Under the pieces are notes generated by a model. The model was given only the letters and a program-made list of their open reading frames with translations, had not been told where the DNA came from and searched no databases. A stretch of 33,059 bases of DNA. Source: Microbacteriaceae bacterium. GTDB lineage: Bacteria; Actinomycetota; Actinomycetes; Actinomycetales; Microbacteriaceae. The position numbers and the translations under genes were made by a program. Shown in pieces: positions 21,884 through 30,017 of this stretch (within the stretch, counting starts at the first letter, position 1; each line of letters starts with the position of its first letter). The stretch lies in the NCBI GenBank assembly GCA_014378715.1, contig JACMNE010000165.1:1-33059 (forward strand). The letters are read 5' to 3'.

Positions 21884-23122
21884 TCAGTCGGCGATCCTCG
21901 GGTCATAGCCGGCCTCGCTCAGCCGGTCGAGCATCTCCCGCACATGCTCTGGGCCCCGTGTCTCGACGCTGAGCTCGAGCTCGACCTGGCTGATCAGGGC
22001 ATTGCGGCCGTGCCGGGTGTGCAGCACCTCGACGACATTCGCATTGGCCTCGGAGATGAGCTCGGCGACCCTGGCCAACTGGCCGGGGCGGTCGGGCAGC
22101 ATCAGCTTGAGCTTGAGGTAGCGCTCGGAGGCCGCGAGTCCTCGGGAGATCACCCGCTCCATCACGAGCGGGTCGATGTTGCCGCCACTGAGGATCACCA
22201 CCGTGGTTCCGAGCCCGCGCACCTTGCCGGTGAGGATCGCGGCCACGGCGGCCGCCCCCGCCGGTTCGACGACGAGTTTCGCCCGCTCCAGGAGCACCAG
22301 CAGCGCCCGCGCGATGTCGTCGTCGCTGACGGTGACGACCTCGTCGACGGCGTCCTTGATGATGGCAAAGTTCAGCGCGCCCGGCTTGCTCACGGCGATA
22401 CCGTCGGCGATGGTCGGGAAGATCGTGATCTCCGTCGGCTCGCCGCTCGCGAGCGACACCGGGTAGGCGGCGGCGTTCTCGGCCTGCACCCCGATGATCC
22501 GCACGGTGCGGCCGTCCCTGGCCGCCCGCTGCTTGAGCGCGCTCGCGACCCCGGAGATGAGACCGCCTCCGCCGATCGGCGCGATCACGGTGTCGACGTC
22601 GGGCACCTGGTCGAGGATCTCGGGCCCGAGGGTGCCCTGCCCGGCGACGACGTCGGCATGATCGAACGGCGGGATGAGGACGGCGCCGAAGGTGTCGGCG
22701 AACTCGGCGGCCGCCCGGAGCGGCTCGTCGACGGTGTGACCCCGGAGGATCACATCCGCTCCGTAGTTCCTGGTGGCCTGGAGCTTGGGAAGGGCGACCC
22801 CGACCGGCATGAAGATCGTGGCCTTGATGCCCAGCTCGCGGGCGGCGAAGGCGACCCCCTGCGCGTGATTGCCGGCTGAGGCGGCGACGACACCGCGCGC
22901 CTTCTCCTCGTCGCTGAGTCGGGCGAGCCGGTTGTAGGCGCCGCGGATCTTGTACGACCCGGTGCGCTGCAGGTTCTCACACTTGAGGAACACCGGGGAT
23001 CCGAGGAGCTCGGCGAGGTAGCGGGAACTCTCCATCGGCGTGACGTCGGCGACCCGGGAGACGACCGCGCGCGCATCCTCGATCTCGGCGAGGGTCGGGC
23101 CGGCGAGAGTGGTCTCGGTCAT
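21884..23122 (-). CDS. ilvA: Threonine ammonia-lyase (threonine dehydratase)
   Basis: The 412-residue PLP enzyme deaminates threonine to 2-oxobutanoate. The Schiff-base lysine is Lys58 in CENLQRTGSYKIRGAYNRL. ASAGNHAQGVAFAARELG, the Gly-rich phosphate loop IGGGGLISGVAS and VVILSGGNIDP are all present. The C-terminal 85 residues (LKLKLMLPDRPGQLARVAEL ... TRHGRNALISQVELEL) form one ACT-like domain, as in the shorter TdcB/IlvA forms of Gram-positive bacteria. It could be biosynthetic (isoleucine) or catabolic. ATG 23122 overlaps the AI-2E protein stop (ATGA), so it is co-translated. The longer open frame upstream is out-of-frame shadow of that gene. Confidence 0.92.
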   Translation of the reverse strand: MTETTLAGPTLAEIEDARAVVSRVADVTPMESSRYLAELLGSPVFLKCENLQRTGSYKIRGAYNRLARLSDEEKARGVVAASAGNHAQGVAFAARELGIKATIFMPVGVALPKLQATRNYGADVILRGHTVDEPLRAAAEFADTFGAVLIPPFDHADVVAGQGTLGPEILDQVPDVDTVIAPIGGGGLISGVASALKQRAARDGRTVRIIGVQAENAAAYPVSLASGEPTEITIFPTIADGIAVSKPGALNFAIIKDAVDEVVTVSDDDIARALLVLLERAKLVVEPAGAAAVAAILTGKVRGLGTTVVILSGGNIDPLVMERVISRGLAASERYLKLKLMLPDRPGQLARVAELISEANANVVEVLHTRHGRNALISQVELELSVETRGPEHVREMLDRLSEAGYDPRIAD

Positions 23123-24318
23123 GGGGTGGTCTCTGTCCTGGGGGTGGAGCCTGTCATGGGGGTGGGATCCTTCGGGGTCGGCGCGCTCTCCAGGCGCCAG
23201 GCGCCGCTCGCGATGTAGGTGGCCATCACATTGAGGGTCGCGACGACGGGGACCGCGAAGAGGGCGCCGGGGATACCGGCGAGGAAACCGCCGGCCCCGA
23301 CGGCGAGCACCACGGCGAGCGGGTGCACCTTGACGGCCGCCCCCATCACGAGTGGTTGGAGAATGTGGCCCTCGATCTGCTGCACCAGCAGCACCCCGGC
23401 GAGCATGATGAGCGCGATGACGGGTCCCTGGTAGACGAGGGCGATGAAGACGGCGATCACACCGGTGAGCACGGCGCCGACGACGGGGATGAAGGACCCG
23501 AGGAACACGGCGACGGCGATGGGGATCGCCAGTGGCAGCTGCAGGATGAGGGCGATGCCGCCGATGCCGATCGCGTCGACGGCGGCGACGAAGATCTGCA
23601 CGCGCACGAAACGGGTGAGGGTCTGCCAGCCGGCCATGCCGGAGCCGTTGACGGCGGTGCGCGCCCGGCGCGGGAAGAGGCGCACGATCCAGTTCCAGAT
23701 CCCGCGCCCGTCGATGAGCAGGATGAGCGTCGTGAAGAGGGTGAGGAGGATGCCGATGAGCACGTGACCGGCTGTGGACCCCACCGAGAGGGCGCCGGTG
23801 ACGAACATCCCGCTGTCGGTCTGGAACGCGGAGAGCGCCTGCCTCAGGTAGTCGCTGATCTCCGCCTCGGTCACGTGCAGTGGCGAATCCTGCAGGAAGA
23901 CGATGAACTGCCGGTAGGCATCGAGCGAACGCGACTGCAGATCGGGGAAGCCGCTGCTGATCTGCGTCACGACGAGGTAGACGAGGCCGCCGACAATGCT
24001 GAGAAGTCCGATCTCGGCGACGGTCACGGCCAGCCACTTCGGCCAGCGGTGACGCATCAGGAACTGCACGAACGGCACCAGCAGGGCGGCGATGAGCACC
24101 GCGACCATCAGCGGGATGACGATGAGCCTCAGCTGCGTGATCAGGAACACGAAGACGCCGACGACGCCGCTGATCGCGAGGATGCGCCAGGCCCACGCCC
24201 CCGCGATGTGCATCCCGACGGGCACGGCCTCGTCGATCCGGGTGCGGCGCAGGGACTCGTCGGGGTCGATCCGCACCGCGGTGGCGGTGGCCGCCTTCTT
24301 GCGTCTGCCGAAAATCAC
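23119..24318 (-). CDS. AI-2E family (TqsA/YdiK-like) membrane permease
   Basis: The 399-residue protein has two N-terminal hydrophobic stretches (AWRILAISGVVGVFVFLITQ and LIVIPLMVAVLIAALLVPFV), a soluble loop, and a group of C-terminal helices. The latter include the family region VGSFIPVVGAVLTGVIAVFI-like and VQQIEGHILQPLVMGAAVKV HPLAVVLAVG. Members are putative exporters, some linked to autoinducer-2 or ion/proton antiport; the substrate here is unknown. The GTG start at 24318 has TAGAAT exactly six bases upstream, so it is likely leaderless. The C-terminal tail is repetitive (TPKDPTPMTGSTPRTETTP). Confidence 0.88.
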   Translation of the reverse strand: MIFGRRKKAATATAVRIDPDESLRRTRIDEAVPVGMHIAGAWAWRILAISGVVGVFVFLITQLRLIVIPLMVAVLIAALLVPFVQFLMRHRWPKWLAVTVAEIGLLSIVGGLVYLVVTQISSGFPDLQSRSLDAYRQFIVFLQDSPLHVTEAEISDYLRQALSAFQTDSGMFVTGALSVGSTAGHVLIGILLTLFTTLILLIDGRGIWNWIVRLFPRRARTAVNGSGMAGWQTLTRFVRVQIFVAAVDAIGIGGIALILQLPLAIPIAVAVFLGSFIPVVGAVLTGVIAVFIALVYQGPVIALIMLAGVLLVQQIEGHILQPLVMGAAVKVHPLAVVLAVGAGGFLAGIPGALFAVPVVATLNVMATYIASGAWRLESAPTPKDPTPMTGSTPRTETTP

Positions 24319-24324
24319 TCGCTC

Positions 24325-24330
24325 ATTCTA
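24325..24330 (-). promoter_or_regulatory. -10 box of the AI-2E gene, overlapping the ABC ATPase stop codon
   Basis: TAGAAT, six bases (GAGCGA), then GTG 24318. The first three bases are the TAG stop of the upstream ATPase gene. Confidence 0.65.
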
Positions 24331-25389
24331 AAGCCGGGGACCTGCGGACACCGGCCGGCCGCTCAGCACGATGTGGACACGCTCGCCGGGGGCGGGATTC
24401 TGGGCCACCTCGTGCTGCACGAGCACGATCTGCCCGTCGTCGAGGCGCACCTGCGTGCGCCGCAGCGACCCGAGGAAGCTCGAGGCGACGACCGCGCCGG
24501 CGATGCCGTCGGCGGCGAACTCGATGTCCTCGGGGCGGATGAGCGCCGTGACCGGTCCATCGGCCTGCCGGTCGCCGAGCAGGTCGAGCCGCATGCCGAA
24601 CGCGGTGACGACACCGCCCGCGTGCTCGGCTGGCACGGCGTTGCTGAGCCCGACGAAGTCTGCGACGAACGCGCTCGACGGGGTCATGTAGAGCTCCTCC
24701 GGGGTGCCGATCTGCTCGATCGTGCCCGCCCGCATCACGGCGACCCGGTCGGCGACCGCGAGGGCCTCTTCTTGGTCGTGGGTGACGAAGAGGGTGGTGA
24801 TGCCGAGGTCGGTCTGGATGCGCCGGATCTCTTCGCGCAGCTGCACCCGCACCTTGGCGTCGAGCGCCGAGAGGGGCTCGTCGAGCAGGAGCACCCGGGG
24901 GCGGGTGACGAGGGCCCTGGCGAGCGCGACACGCTGCTGCTGCCCGCCGGACAGCTGGTGGGCGAACCGGGTGCCGAGGTGGCCGAGGCCGACCAGCTCG
25001 AGGGTCTCGCTGGCGCGCAGGCGACGTTCGGCGGCGGGCACCTTGCGCATCCGCAGGCCGAACTCGACGTTCTCCAGCGCGGTCATGTGCGGAAAGAGGG
25101 AGTACGACTGGAAGACCATTCCGATGTCGCGCTTGTTGACCGGCACGTCGACCACGTCGACGCCGTCGATGAGGATGCTGCCGCCGTCGACCTGCTCGAG
25201 CCCGGAGAGGGCGCGCAGGGCGGTCGTCTTGCCGCAGCCAGAGGGGCCGAGCAGCGCGACGAACTCACCGGGGGCGAGCTCGAGGTCGATGCCGCTCAGG
25301 GCGCGCTGGCCCGAGTAGTCCTTGACGACATCGATGAGCTGCACGGTCGCCCCGGCGGCGGGGGTGGGAGTGGCTGTGGGAGGGGTCAT
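24328..25389 (-). CDS. ABC transporter ATPase, PotA/FbpC class
   Basis: The 353-residue protein has Walker A LLGPSGCGKTTALRALSGLE near residue 49, Q-loop MVFQSYSLFPHMT, signature QLSGGQQQRVALARAL, Walker B PRVLLLDEPLSALDAKVR, and H-loop LFVTHDQEEALAVADRV. The C-terminal TOBE-type domain covers about residues 240-353 (VTALIRPEDIEF, SFLGSLRRTQVRL). This is the arrangement of importers for polyamines, ferric iron, sulfate or 2-aminoethylphosphonate. Its ATG overlaps the permease stop (ATGA). It powers the two permeases encoded just upstream. Confidence 0.9.
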   Translation of the reverse strand: MTPPTATPTPAAGATVQLIDVVKDYSGQRALSGIDLELAPGEFVALLGPSGCGKTTALRALSGLEQVDGGSILIDGVDVVDVPVNKRDIGMVFQSYSLFPHMTALENVEFGLRMRKVPAAERRLRASETLELVGLGHLGTRFAHQLSGGQQQRVALARALVTRPRVLLLDEPLSALDAKVRVQLREEIRRIQTDLGITTLFVTHDQEEALAVADRVAVMRAGTIEQIGTPEELYMTPSSAFVADFVGLSNAVPAEHAGGVVTAFGMRLDLLGDRQADGPVTALIRPEDIEFAADGIAGAVVASSFLGSLRRTQVRLDDGQIVLVQHEVAQNPAPGERVHIVLSGRPVSAGPRL

Positions 25390-26204
25390 GACGCTTTCCG
25401 GCCTGGTCTGGTCGAGCCGATTCGGCCGATGAGGAGGAGGAGCACAAAGACGAATCCGAGCGCGAGGAGGGTGAAGATCACGGCGACATAGGGGTCGGAC
25501 CGCGACACCTGTACCAGTGCGGTCTGCAGGTTGGAGCGGTTGAGCAGCGAGGCGATCGTGTACTCACCGAGCACCACCGCGACCGAGATCAGCGACGCGG
25601 CGAGGATTCCGCGGCGCAGGTTCGGCAGCAGCACCCGCCAGAGCACGTTCAGCCAGCTCGCCCCGAGCGATCTGGCTGCCTCGGAGAGGGTGGTCATGTC
25701 GACCGCGGCGATGTTGGTCTGGATCGCCCGGTAGGCATACGGGAGCACGGTGATGCCGTAGGCGAAGGCGAGGGTCCAGACGGAGCCGCCGAAGATGCGC
25801 ACCACCACCGCATACACGGGGGCCAGTCCCACGACCAGAACGATCGCGGGGACCGTGATCGGGATGATGCAGATGAACTCGAGGGTGCGCCGCAGCCGGG
25901 GGAACTGCAGCTGCACCAGGATCATCGTCGGCAGCAGGATGAACAGCACGATGCCGACGGTGACGACGGCGAGCACCCCGGAATTGCCGACCGCCGTGAA
26001 CAGCTGCCGGTACTTGCGGTTCTGCTCGGGGTCGAGCAGGGCCGTCCAGTGATCGAGGGTGTAGCCGCCCCCGAGCCCCGCCCGGAAGGTGAACTCGATC
26101 ATGGCGATGATGGGGATCGCGAAGACCAGCCCCACCACGAGCAGGATCGTCAGGCGCACCCCGCGACGCGGCTCCGCGCCGATGCGCGCTGCCCCAGAGG
26201 TCAC
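25386..26204 (-). CDS. ABC transporter permease (PotC/FbpB-like, second subunit)
   Basis: The 272-residue protein has about six membrane helices. The inner-membrane EAA loop reads LSEAARSLGASWLNVLWRVL LPNLRRG, which couples to the ATPase. PITVPAIVLVVGLAPVY and VVLGEYTIASLLNRS are typical of this permease class. GTG 26204 overlaps the first permease's stop (GTGA). The longer open frame upstream is shadow of the first permease. Confidence 0.87.
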   Translation of the reverse strand: MTSGAARIGAEPRRGVRLTILLVVGLVFAIPIIAMIEFTFRAGLGGGYTLDHWTALLDPEQNRKYRQLFTAVGNSGVLAVVTVGIVLFILLPTMILVQLQFPRLRRTLEFICIIPITVPAIVLVVGLAPVYAVVVRIFGGSVWTLAFAYGITVLPYAYRAIQTNIAAVDMTTLSEAARSLGASWLNVLWRVLLPNLRRGILAASLISVAVVLGEYTIASLLNRSNLQTALVQVSRSDPYVAVIFTLLALGFVFVLLLLIGRIGSTRPGRKAS

Positions 26205-27127
26205 TGCTGCCACCGCGCGGTGCGGGACTGCAGCAGCGAGTAGGCCGACATCACGACGACCATCACCACGATCATGCCGAGGGCGAGGGCGCCGGCCATG
26301 TTCGACCTGCCCAGTACGGTCTCGCTGATCAGCGCGGCGCGGATCTGCAGCGGCACGATCTGCGCGCCCTGGCTGATCAGCGCCGCGGCGGTCGCGTAGG
26401 ACGAGAAGGCGTTGCCGAACAGCAGGAGCAGGCAGCCGAAGAAGGAGGGGGCGAGCACGGGGCCCGCGATGCGGGACCAGTAGGTGAAGGGGGTTCCGCC
26501 GAGCGTGGCCGAGGCCTCGGCCCACTGCATCTTGAGCCCCTGCAGTGCCGGCATGAACACGATCACCATCAGCGGAACCTGGAAGTAGATGTAGGGCAGG
26601 AGAAGCCCGGGCACCTGGTAGAACCAGACGCCGTTGGCGTAGATGTCGAGCCCGAAGGTGTCGCGCAGGATGATCGTGACCAAGCCCTGGATGCCGATCG
26701 TGGCGATGAAGGCGAAGGCGAGCATCACGCCGCCGAACTGCGCGAGCACACTGCTGGCCGAGTCGACGAAACTGCGGATCGCACCATCCGCTTTCAGTCC
26801 GAGCATGGCGTAACAGACCAGGGCGCCGACGACGGCGCCGACGATGGCGGTGAAGGCGGAGACCCAGAAGGAGCTCGCGAAGGTGCCGAGGATCACCGGG
26901 TCCGCGAGCGCGGCGACGTTGTCGAGGGTGAAGGCGCCGTCGGCGTCGCGGAAGCCCGTGCCGAGGGCGATGAGCGTGGGGACGGCCAGGAACAGCAGCA
27001 CGTAGAACGCGAAGGGGGCGAGGCCGAGGTACCTGACGAGACCGCGGCGGCGCGCCACCGGGCGTCGCCGGGACCCAGGGGTCCCGGCAACGTCGGCGAC
27101 GAGCTCGGGGGCGTTGGCGACGGTCAC
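26201..27127 (-). CDS. ABC transporter permease (PotB-like, first subunit)
   Basis: The 308-residue protein has a Arg-rich N-terminus (SRRRPVARRRGLVRY) and about six membrane helices. Its EAA-like loop reads WAEASATLGGTPFTYWSRIA. The GTG start at 27127 stands 34 bases after the lipoprotein gene, preceded by GGGGGC. It forms the channel together with the second permease. Confidence 0.87.
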   Translation of the reverse strand: MTVANAPELVADVAGTPGSRRRPVARRRGLVRYLGLAPFAFYVLLFLAVPTLIALGTGFRDADGAFTLDNVAALADPVILGTFASSFWVSAFTAIVGAVVGALVCYAMLGLKADGAIRSFVDSASSVLAQFGGVMLAFAFIATIGIQGLVTIILRDTFGLDIYANGVWFYQVPGLLLPYIYFQVPLMVIVFMPALQGLKMQWAEASATLGGTPFTYWSRIAGPVLAPSFFGCLLLLFGNAFSSYATAAALISQGAQIVPLQIRAALISETVLGRSNMAGALALGMIVVMVVVMSAYSLLQSRTARWQQ

Positions 27128-27160
27128 GCCACGCCCCCGGCGATCGGGCGGGTGGTGCTG

Positions 27161-28282
27161 CTAGCCAATGGCCGCTGCCCACTTCTCGGCGAGGAGGGCG
27201 GCACCGGCCGTGCTCTGCGCCTCGGTGGGGGTGACGAGCTCGCTCGGCAGTTCACCGACGGAGTCGAGGGCGCTCTGGTCGACCGTGCCGGCATCGACAA
27301 GAGCCGGCAGGGTGACCGGGTAGGCGCCGGCGGCCAGGTAGAGGTTCTGTGCCTCGGGGCTGAAGATGAACTCCTGCCACAGGCGTGCGGCGGCCGGGTG
27401 GGGCGCGTCGACGTTCACGGCCTGGTTGTAGTAGCTCGTGTAGGCCACTCCCGGGAGGGTCGTGACCTTCCAGCCGTCGACCGTCGAGGCGACCGAGAGG
27501 TTGTTGTAGCTCCAGTCGAAGACGACCGGGGTCTCGCCGGAGGCGATGGTGGCCGGGGTCGGGTCGACGGGCAGGAAGTTGCCGGCCTGGTTGAGCTTCT
27601 GGAAGAAGTCGATGCCGGGCTGGAAGTCGTCGAGCGATCCGCCGCCCTCCTGCGCCGCCGCGAGGCCGATGGCCGCGAAGGCCGCGCCGGCCTGCGTCGG
27701 GTCGCCGTTGATGGCGACCTTGCCGCGGAAGGACTCGCCGAGGAGGTCGTCGAGGCTCGTGGGCGCCTCGACGACGTTCGAGTTGTAGCCGATCGACATG
27801 CTGCCGGTGTAGTCGTTGACCCAGAGGCCGGTGGTCTCCTTGTTGTCGGCCGGGATCTCGTCCCAGTTGGCGACCTGGTAGGGCGCGAAGAAGTCGAGGC
27901 TGGAGAGCGCGACCGCGGTGCCGAGGTCGAAGACGTCGGGGGCGGTGTCCTGTCCCTTGAGGTTCGTCGCGGCGGTGATCTCCTCGGCGCTCGACACGTC
28001 GGGGTCGGCCGAGTTCACGGTGATGCCGTACTTGTCCTCGAAGGCGGAGATGATCTGGCCGTAGTTGGCCCAGGTCTCGGGGAGGGCGATGACATTGAGC
28101 TGGCCTTCGGCCTGCGCCGCGGTGACCAGGGCGTCGATCCCGCCGAAGGCCTCTGCGCTGGTCGCGGTCGAGGCGTCGGTGCCGCCTGCGGTAGTTCCGG
28201 GGTCCGAACCGGCGCAGCCGGTCAGGGTGATGGCGACGGCGGCGATGGCCGCGATGCCGGCAAGGTGACGCTTTCTGAACAA
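27161..28282 (-). CDS. ABC transporter substrate-binding lipoprotein
   Basis: The 373-residue protein starts at TTG 28282, the only start with a fitting ribosome site (GGAGGAA, seven bases upstream). A basic n-region (FRKRHL), hydrophobic core and lipobox LTGC form a lipoprotein signal with the lipidated Cys near residue 22. A Thr/Ser/Ala linker and then a two-lobe periplasmic-binding-type domain follow: LNVIALPETWANYGQIISAF, DVFDLGTAVALSSLDFFAPY, TGSMSIGYNSNVVEAPTSLD, AYTSYYNQAVNVDAPHPAAA. The fold group binds Fe3+, polyamines or phosphonates. No conserved iron-binding tyrosine pair could be confirmed by eye, so the substrate is open. Confidence 0.88.
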   Translation of the reverse strand: MFRKRHLAGIAAIAAVAITLTGCAGSDPGTTAGGTDASTATSAEAFGGIDALVTAAQAEGQLNVIALPETWANYGQIISAFEDKYGITVNSADPDVSSAEEITAATNLKGQDTAPDVFDLGTAVALSSLDFFAPYQVANWDEIPADNKETTGLWVNDYTGSMSIGYNSNVVEAPTSLDDLLGESFRGKVAINGDPTQAGAAFAAIGLAAAQEGGGSLDDFQPGIDFFQKLNQAGNFLPVDPTPATIASGETPVVFDWSYNNLSVASTVDGWKVTTLPGVAYTSYYNQAVNVDAPHPAAARLWQEFIFSPEAQNLYLAAGAYPVTLPALVDAGTVDQSALDSVGELPSELVTPTEAQSTAGAALLAEKWAAAIG

Positions 28283-28365
28283 GGGTTCCTCCAGTCGACC
28301 GCACGGCCGCCCGCGCTGTGTGCGGGCAGAAGGGAACGCCGTAGTGGCCTTCCCGGAGCATATCG

Positions 28366-28389
28366 GGATGCGCACGTAGTGCGACATCC
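28366..28389. promoter_or_regulatory. Imperfect inverted repeat upstream of the lipoprotein gene
   Basis: GGATGCGCAC and GTGCGACATCC pair around GTA with one bulged base. It lies 84 bases upstream of the TTG start, beside a possible TATGCT -10 box (reverse strand, near 28362). It may be an operator controlling the importer. Confidence 0.45.
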
Positions 28390-28445
28390 TCAACGTGAAC
28401 GCAACAACAACGGAATATGGCCAAACCTGCGGCGGCGGGTCGCGA

Positions 28446-28451
28446 TAGCGT
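28446..28451 (+). promoter_or_regulatory. -10 box of the YcaQ-like gene (leaderless)
   Basis: TAGCGT, six bases (CGGGGG), then ATG 28458. The G run is too close to the start to serve as a ribosome site. Confidence 0.6.
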
Positions 28452-28457
28452 CGGGGG

Positions 28458-29663
28458 ATGGTCACCTCTGTCTCCCCCGCTCTCGCCCGCCGCATCGCCC
28501 TCGGGGCTCAGGGCTTCGGACGCCCGCGCACGGCCGCACCGGCGACGCGGCAGCTCAACCTCGAGATCGCGCGCCTCGGGCTGCTCCAACTCGACTCGGT
28601 GAACGTGTTCGAGCGCAGCCACTACCTGCCCCTGTTCGCCCGTCTCGGCGCCTACGACCGGGGAACACTCGACCGGCTCGTCTTCGCCCCGCGCGGCGGG
28701 TACATCGAGTATTGGGCGCACGAGGCCGCGGTGATCCCCGTTGACACGTGGCCGCTGCTGCGCTGGCGGATGGAGGCGCACCGCGAGAAGAACGCCGCCG
28801 ACACGGAGCACTGGTCGCAGGCCAATGCGGCGATGATCGACTGGCTCAAGGCGGAGCTCGCCGAGAAGGGGCCGCTGCCGGCCAGCGCGATCGAGCACGA
28901 CGCGAACCGCCGCTCCGGGCCCTGGTGGGGCTGGTCGGAGGTCAAGACCGGGCTCGAGGTGCTATTCCGCTGGGGCGATCTAGTGAGTGCGGGGCGCACC
29001 CGGTTCGAGCGCACCTACGCGCTGCCGGAGCAGGTGCTGTCTGACGAGGTGCTGGGGAGGGTCGTGTCCCGTGCCGACGCGCAGACAGAGCTCGTTGCCA
29101 GGTCGGCGCGAGCGCTCGGCATCGCCACCGCCTCCGACCTCGCCGACTACTTCCGCCTCACAGGGGTCGACACCGCGCCCGCGATCGCCCGGCTCGTCGA
29201 CTCCGGCGAGCTGGAGCCGGTCGCGGTGCCGGGCTGGAACAGGCCGGCTTACCTGCACCGCGACGCCCGTGCCCCCCGCCGGATCGAGACGGTCGCGCTG
29301 CTCTCGCCCTTCGACCCGGTCGTCTGGCGGCGGGAGCGGGCCGAGCGGATGTTCGGCTTCCACTACCGGATCGAGATCTATACCCCCGCCCCCAAGCGGG
29401 TCTTCGGCTACTACTCCCTGCCGATCCTCATCGACGACGCCCTCGTCGGCCGCATCGACCTCAAGAGCGACCGCCAGGCCGGTGTGCTGCGGGTGCAGTC
29501 GGCGTGGGCCGAGCCGGGCGCCCCCGCCGACACTGCGCAGCGGCTCGTGCCCCTGCTGCGCAGCACCGCGGTCTGGCAGGGGCTCGGTGACATCGAGGTC
29601 GCCGGCCGCGGTGACCTGTCCCCCGCCCTCGCGGCCGAGCTGCCGTGGCACGATCGGGTCTGA
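28458..29663 (+). CDS. Winged-helix DNA-binding protein of the YcaQ/AlkZ (HTH_42) family
   Basis: The 401-residue protein has tandem winged-helix character across its length. Near residue 42 it reads LGLLQLDSVNVFERSHYLPL, which contains the Q-hydrophobic-D (QLD) motif used as the catalytic motif by AlkZ/YcaQ glycosylases. PRGGYIEYWAHEAAVIPVDT, RRSGPWWGWSEVKTGLEVLF and a C-terminal LLSPFDPVVWRRERAERMFG with YYSLPILIDDALVGRIDLKS match the family. E. coli YcaQ and AlkZ remove bases at DNA crosslinks or alkyl adducts. Actinobacterial members have mostly not been tested. It stands alone, with its own leaderless promoter. Confidence 0.85.
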   Translation: MVTSVSPALARRIALGAQGFGRPRTAAPATRQLNLEIARLGLLQLDSVNVFERSHYLPLFARLGAYDRGTLDRLVFAPRGGYIEYWAHEAAVIPVDTWPLLRWRMEAHREKNAADTEHWSQANAAMIDWLKAELAEKGPLPASAIEHDANRRSGPWWGWSEVKTGLEVLFRWGDLVSAGRTRFERTYALPEQVLSDEVLGRVVSRADAQTELVARSARALGIATASDLADYFRLTGVDTAPAIARLVDSGELEPVAVPGWNRPAYLHRDARAPRRIETVALLSPFDPVVWRRERAERMFGFHYRIEIYTPAPKRVFGYYSLPILIDDALVGRIDLKSDRQAGVLRVQSAWAEPGAPADTAQRLVPLLRSTAVWQGLGDIEVAGRGDLSPALAAELPWHDRV

Positions 29664-30017
29664 CCGATTCCTGGGAAGACCGTGTCGAGACCCTGATGCC
29701 GCCTTCATCGAGCGGATGCTGTGCCTGACGGCCGGACAGGTGCGATATGAATGCCCGCTGGTTCGCCACTCTTCGGGCACCCCGGGCCGAGAGAGGAAAA
29801 CGCCCAGGCGAGGGTCAGGAGTTCGGGCCGCCGAGCTCGGTCATCATTCAGGAGAAACGGATGCTGAGCCGACGCGCTATGCCGGAAACGTGCGCTCAGT
29901 GGTGAGATGGCGGAACGATTCGCCACATCCGCTGGGTTCGACGCAAGCTTTTGTCGGGCGGACTTCTCCACTCCTGAATGATGATCGAGCCGGGACCGCT
30001 CGACCGGGACCCGGGAG
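29664..30017. other. Gene-free interval with an inverted repeat pair
   Basis: No frame here resembles a known protein. The only structure is the pair of inverted repeats at 29835 and 29971 and a small TGGCG/CGCCA hairpin between them. A 14-codon frame from ATG 29861 behind AGGAG exists but has no other support. Confidence 0.6.
29835..29990. repeat. 20-bp inverted repeat pair around 116 bp (MITE-like)
   Basis: Bases 29835-29854 (GCTCGGTCATCATTCAGGAG) match the reverse complement of 29971-29990 at 19 of 20 positions. The 156-bp unit has no coding content that I recognise. Terminal inverted repeats around a short non-coding core are the layout of miniature mobile elements. No flanking target duplication is evident by eye. 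Confidence 0.65.

Noticed and set aside
23123..24196. Upstream extension of the threonine dehydratase frame
   Set aside because: The sequence is an Arg/His/Pro-rich out-of-frame reading of the AI-2E gene. ATG 23122 overlaps that gene's stop in the usual way.
23323..25491. 722-codon forward open frame opposite the ABC ATPase and AI-2E genes
   Set aside because: It is an Asp/Glu/His/Gly-rich shadow spanning two real genes with intact catalytic motifs on the other strand.
29861..29905. Short frame MLSRRAMPETCAQW behind AGGAG, inside the inverted repeat element
   Set aside because: There are only 14 codons. The AGGAG belongs to the inverted repeat itself, and no downstream gene is on that strand within reach.
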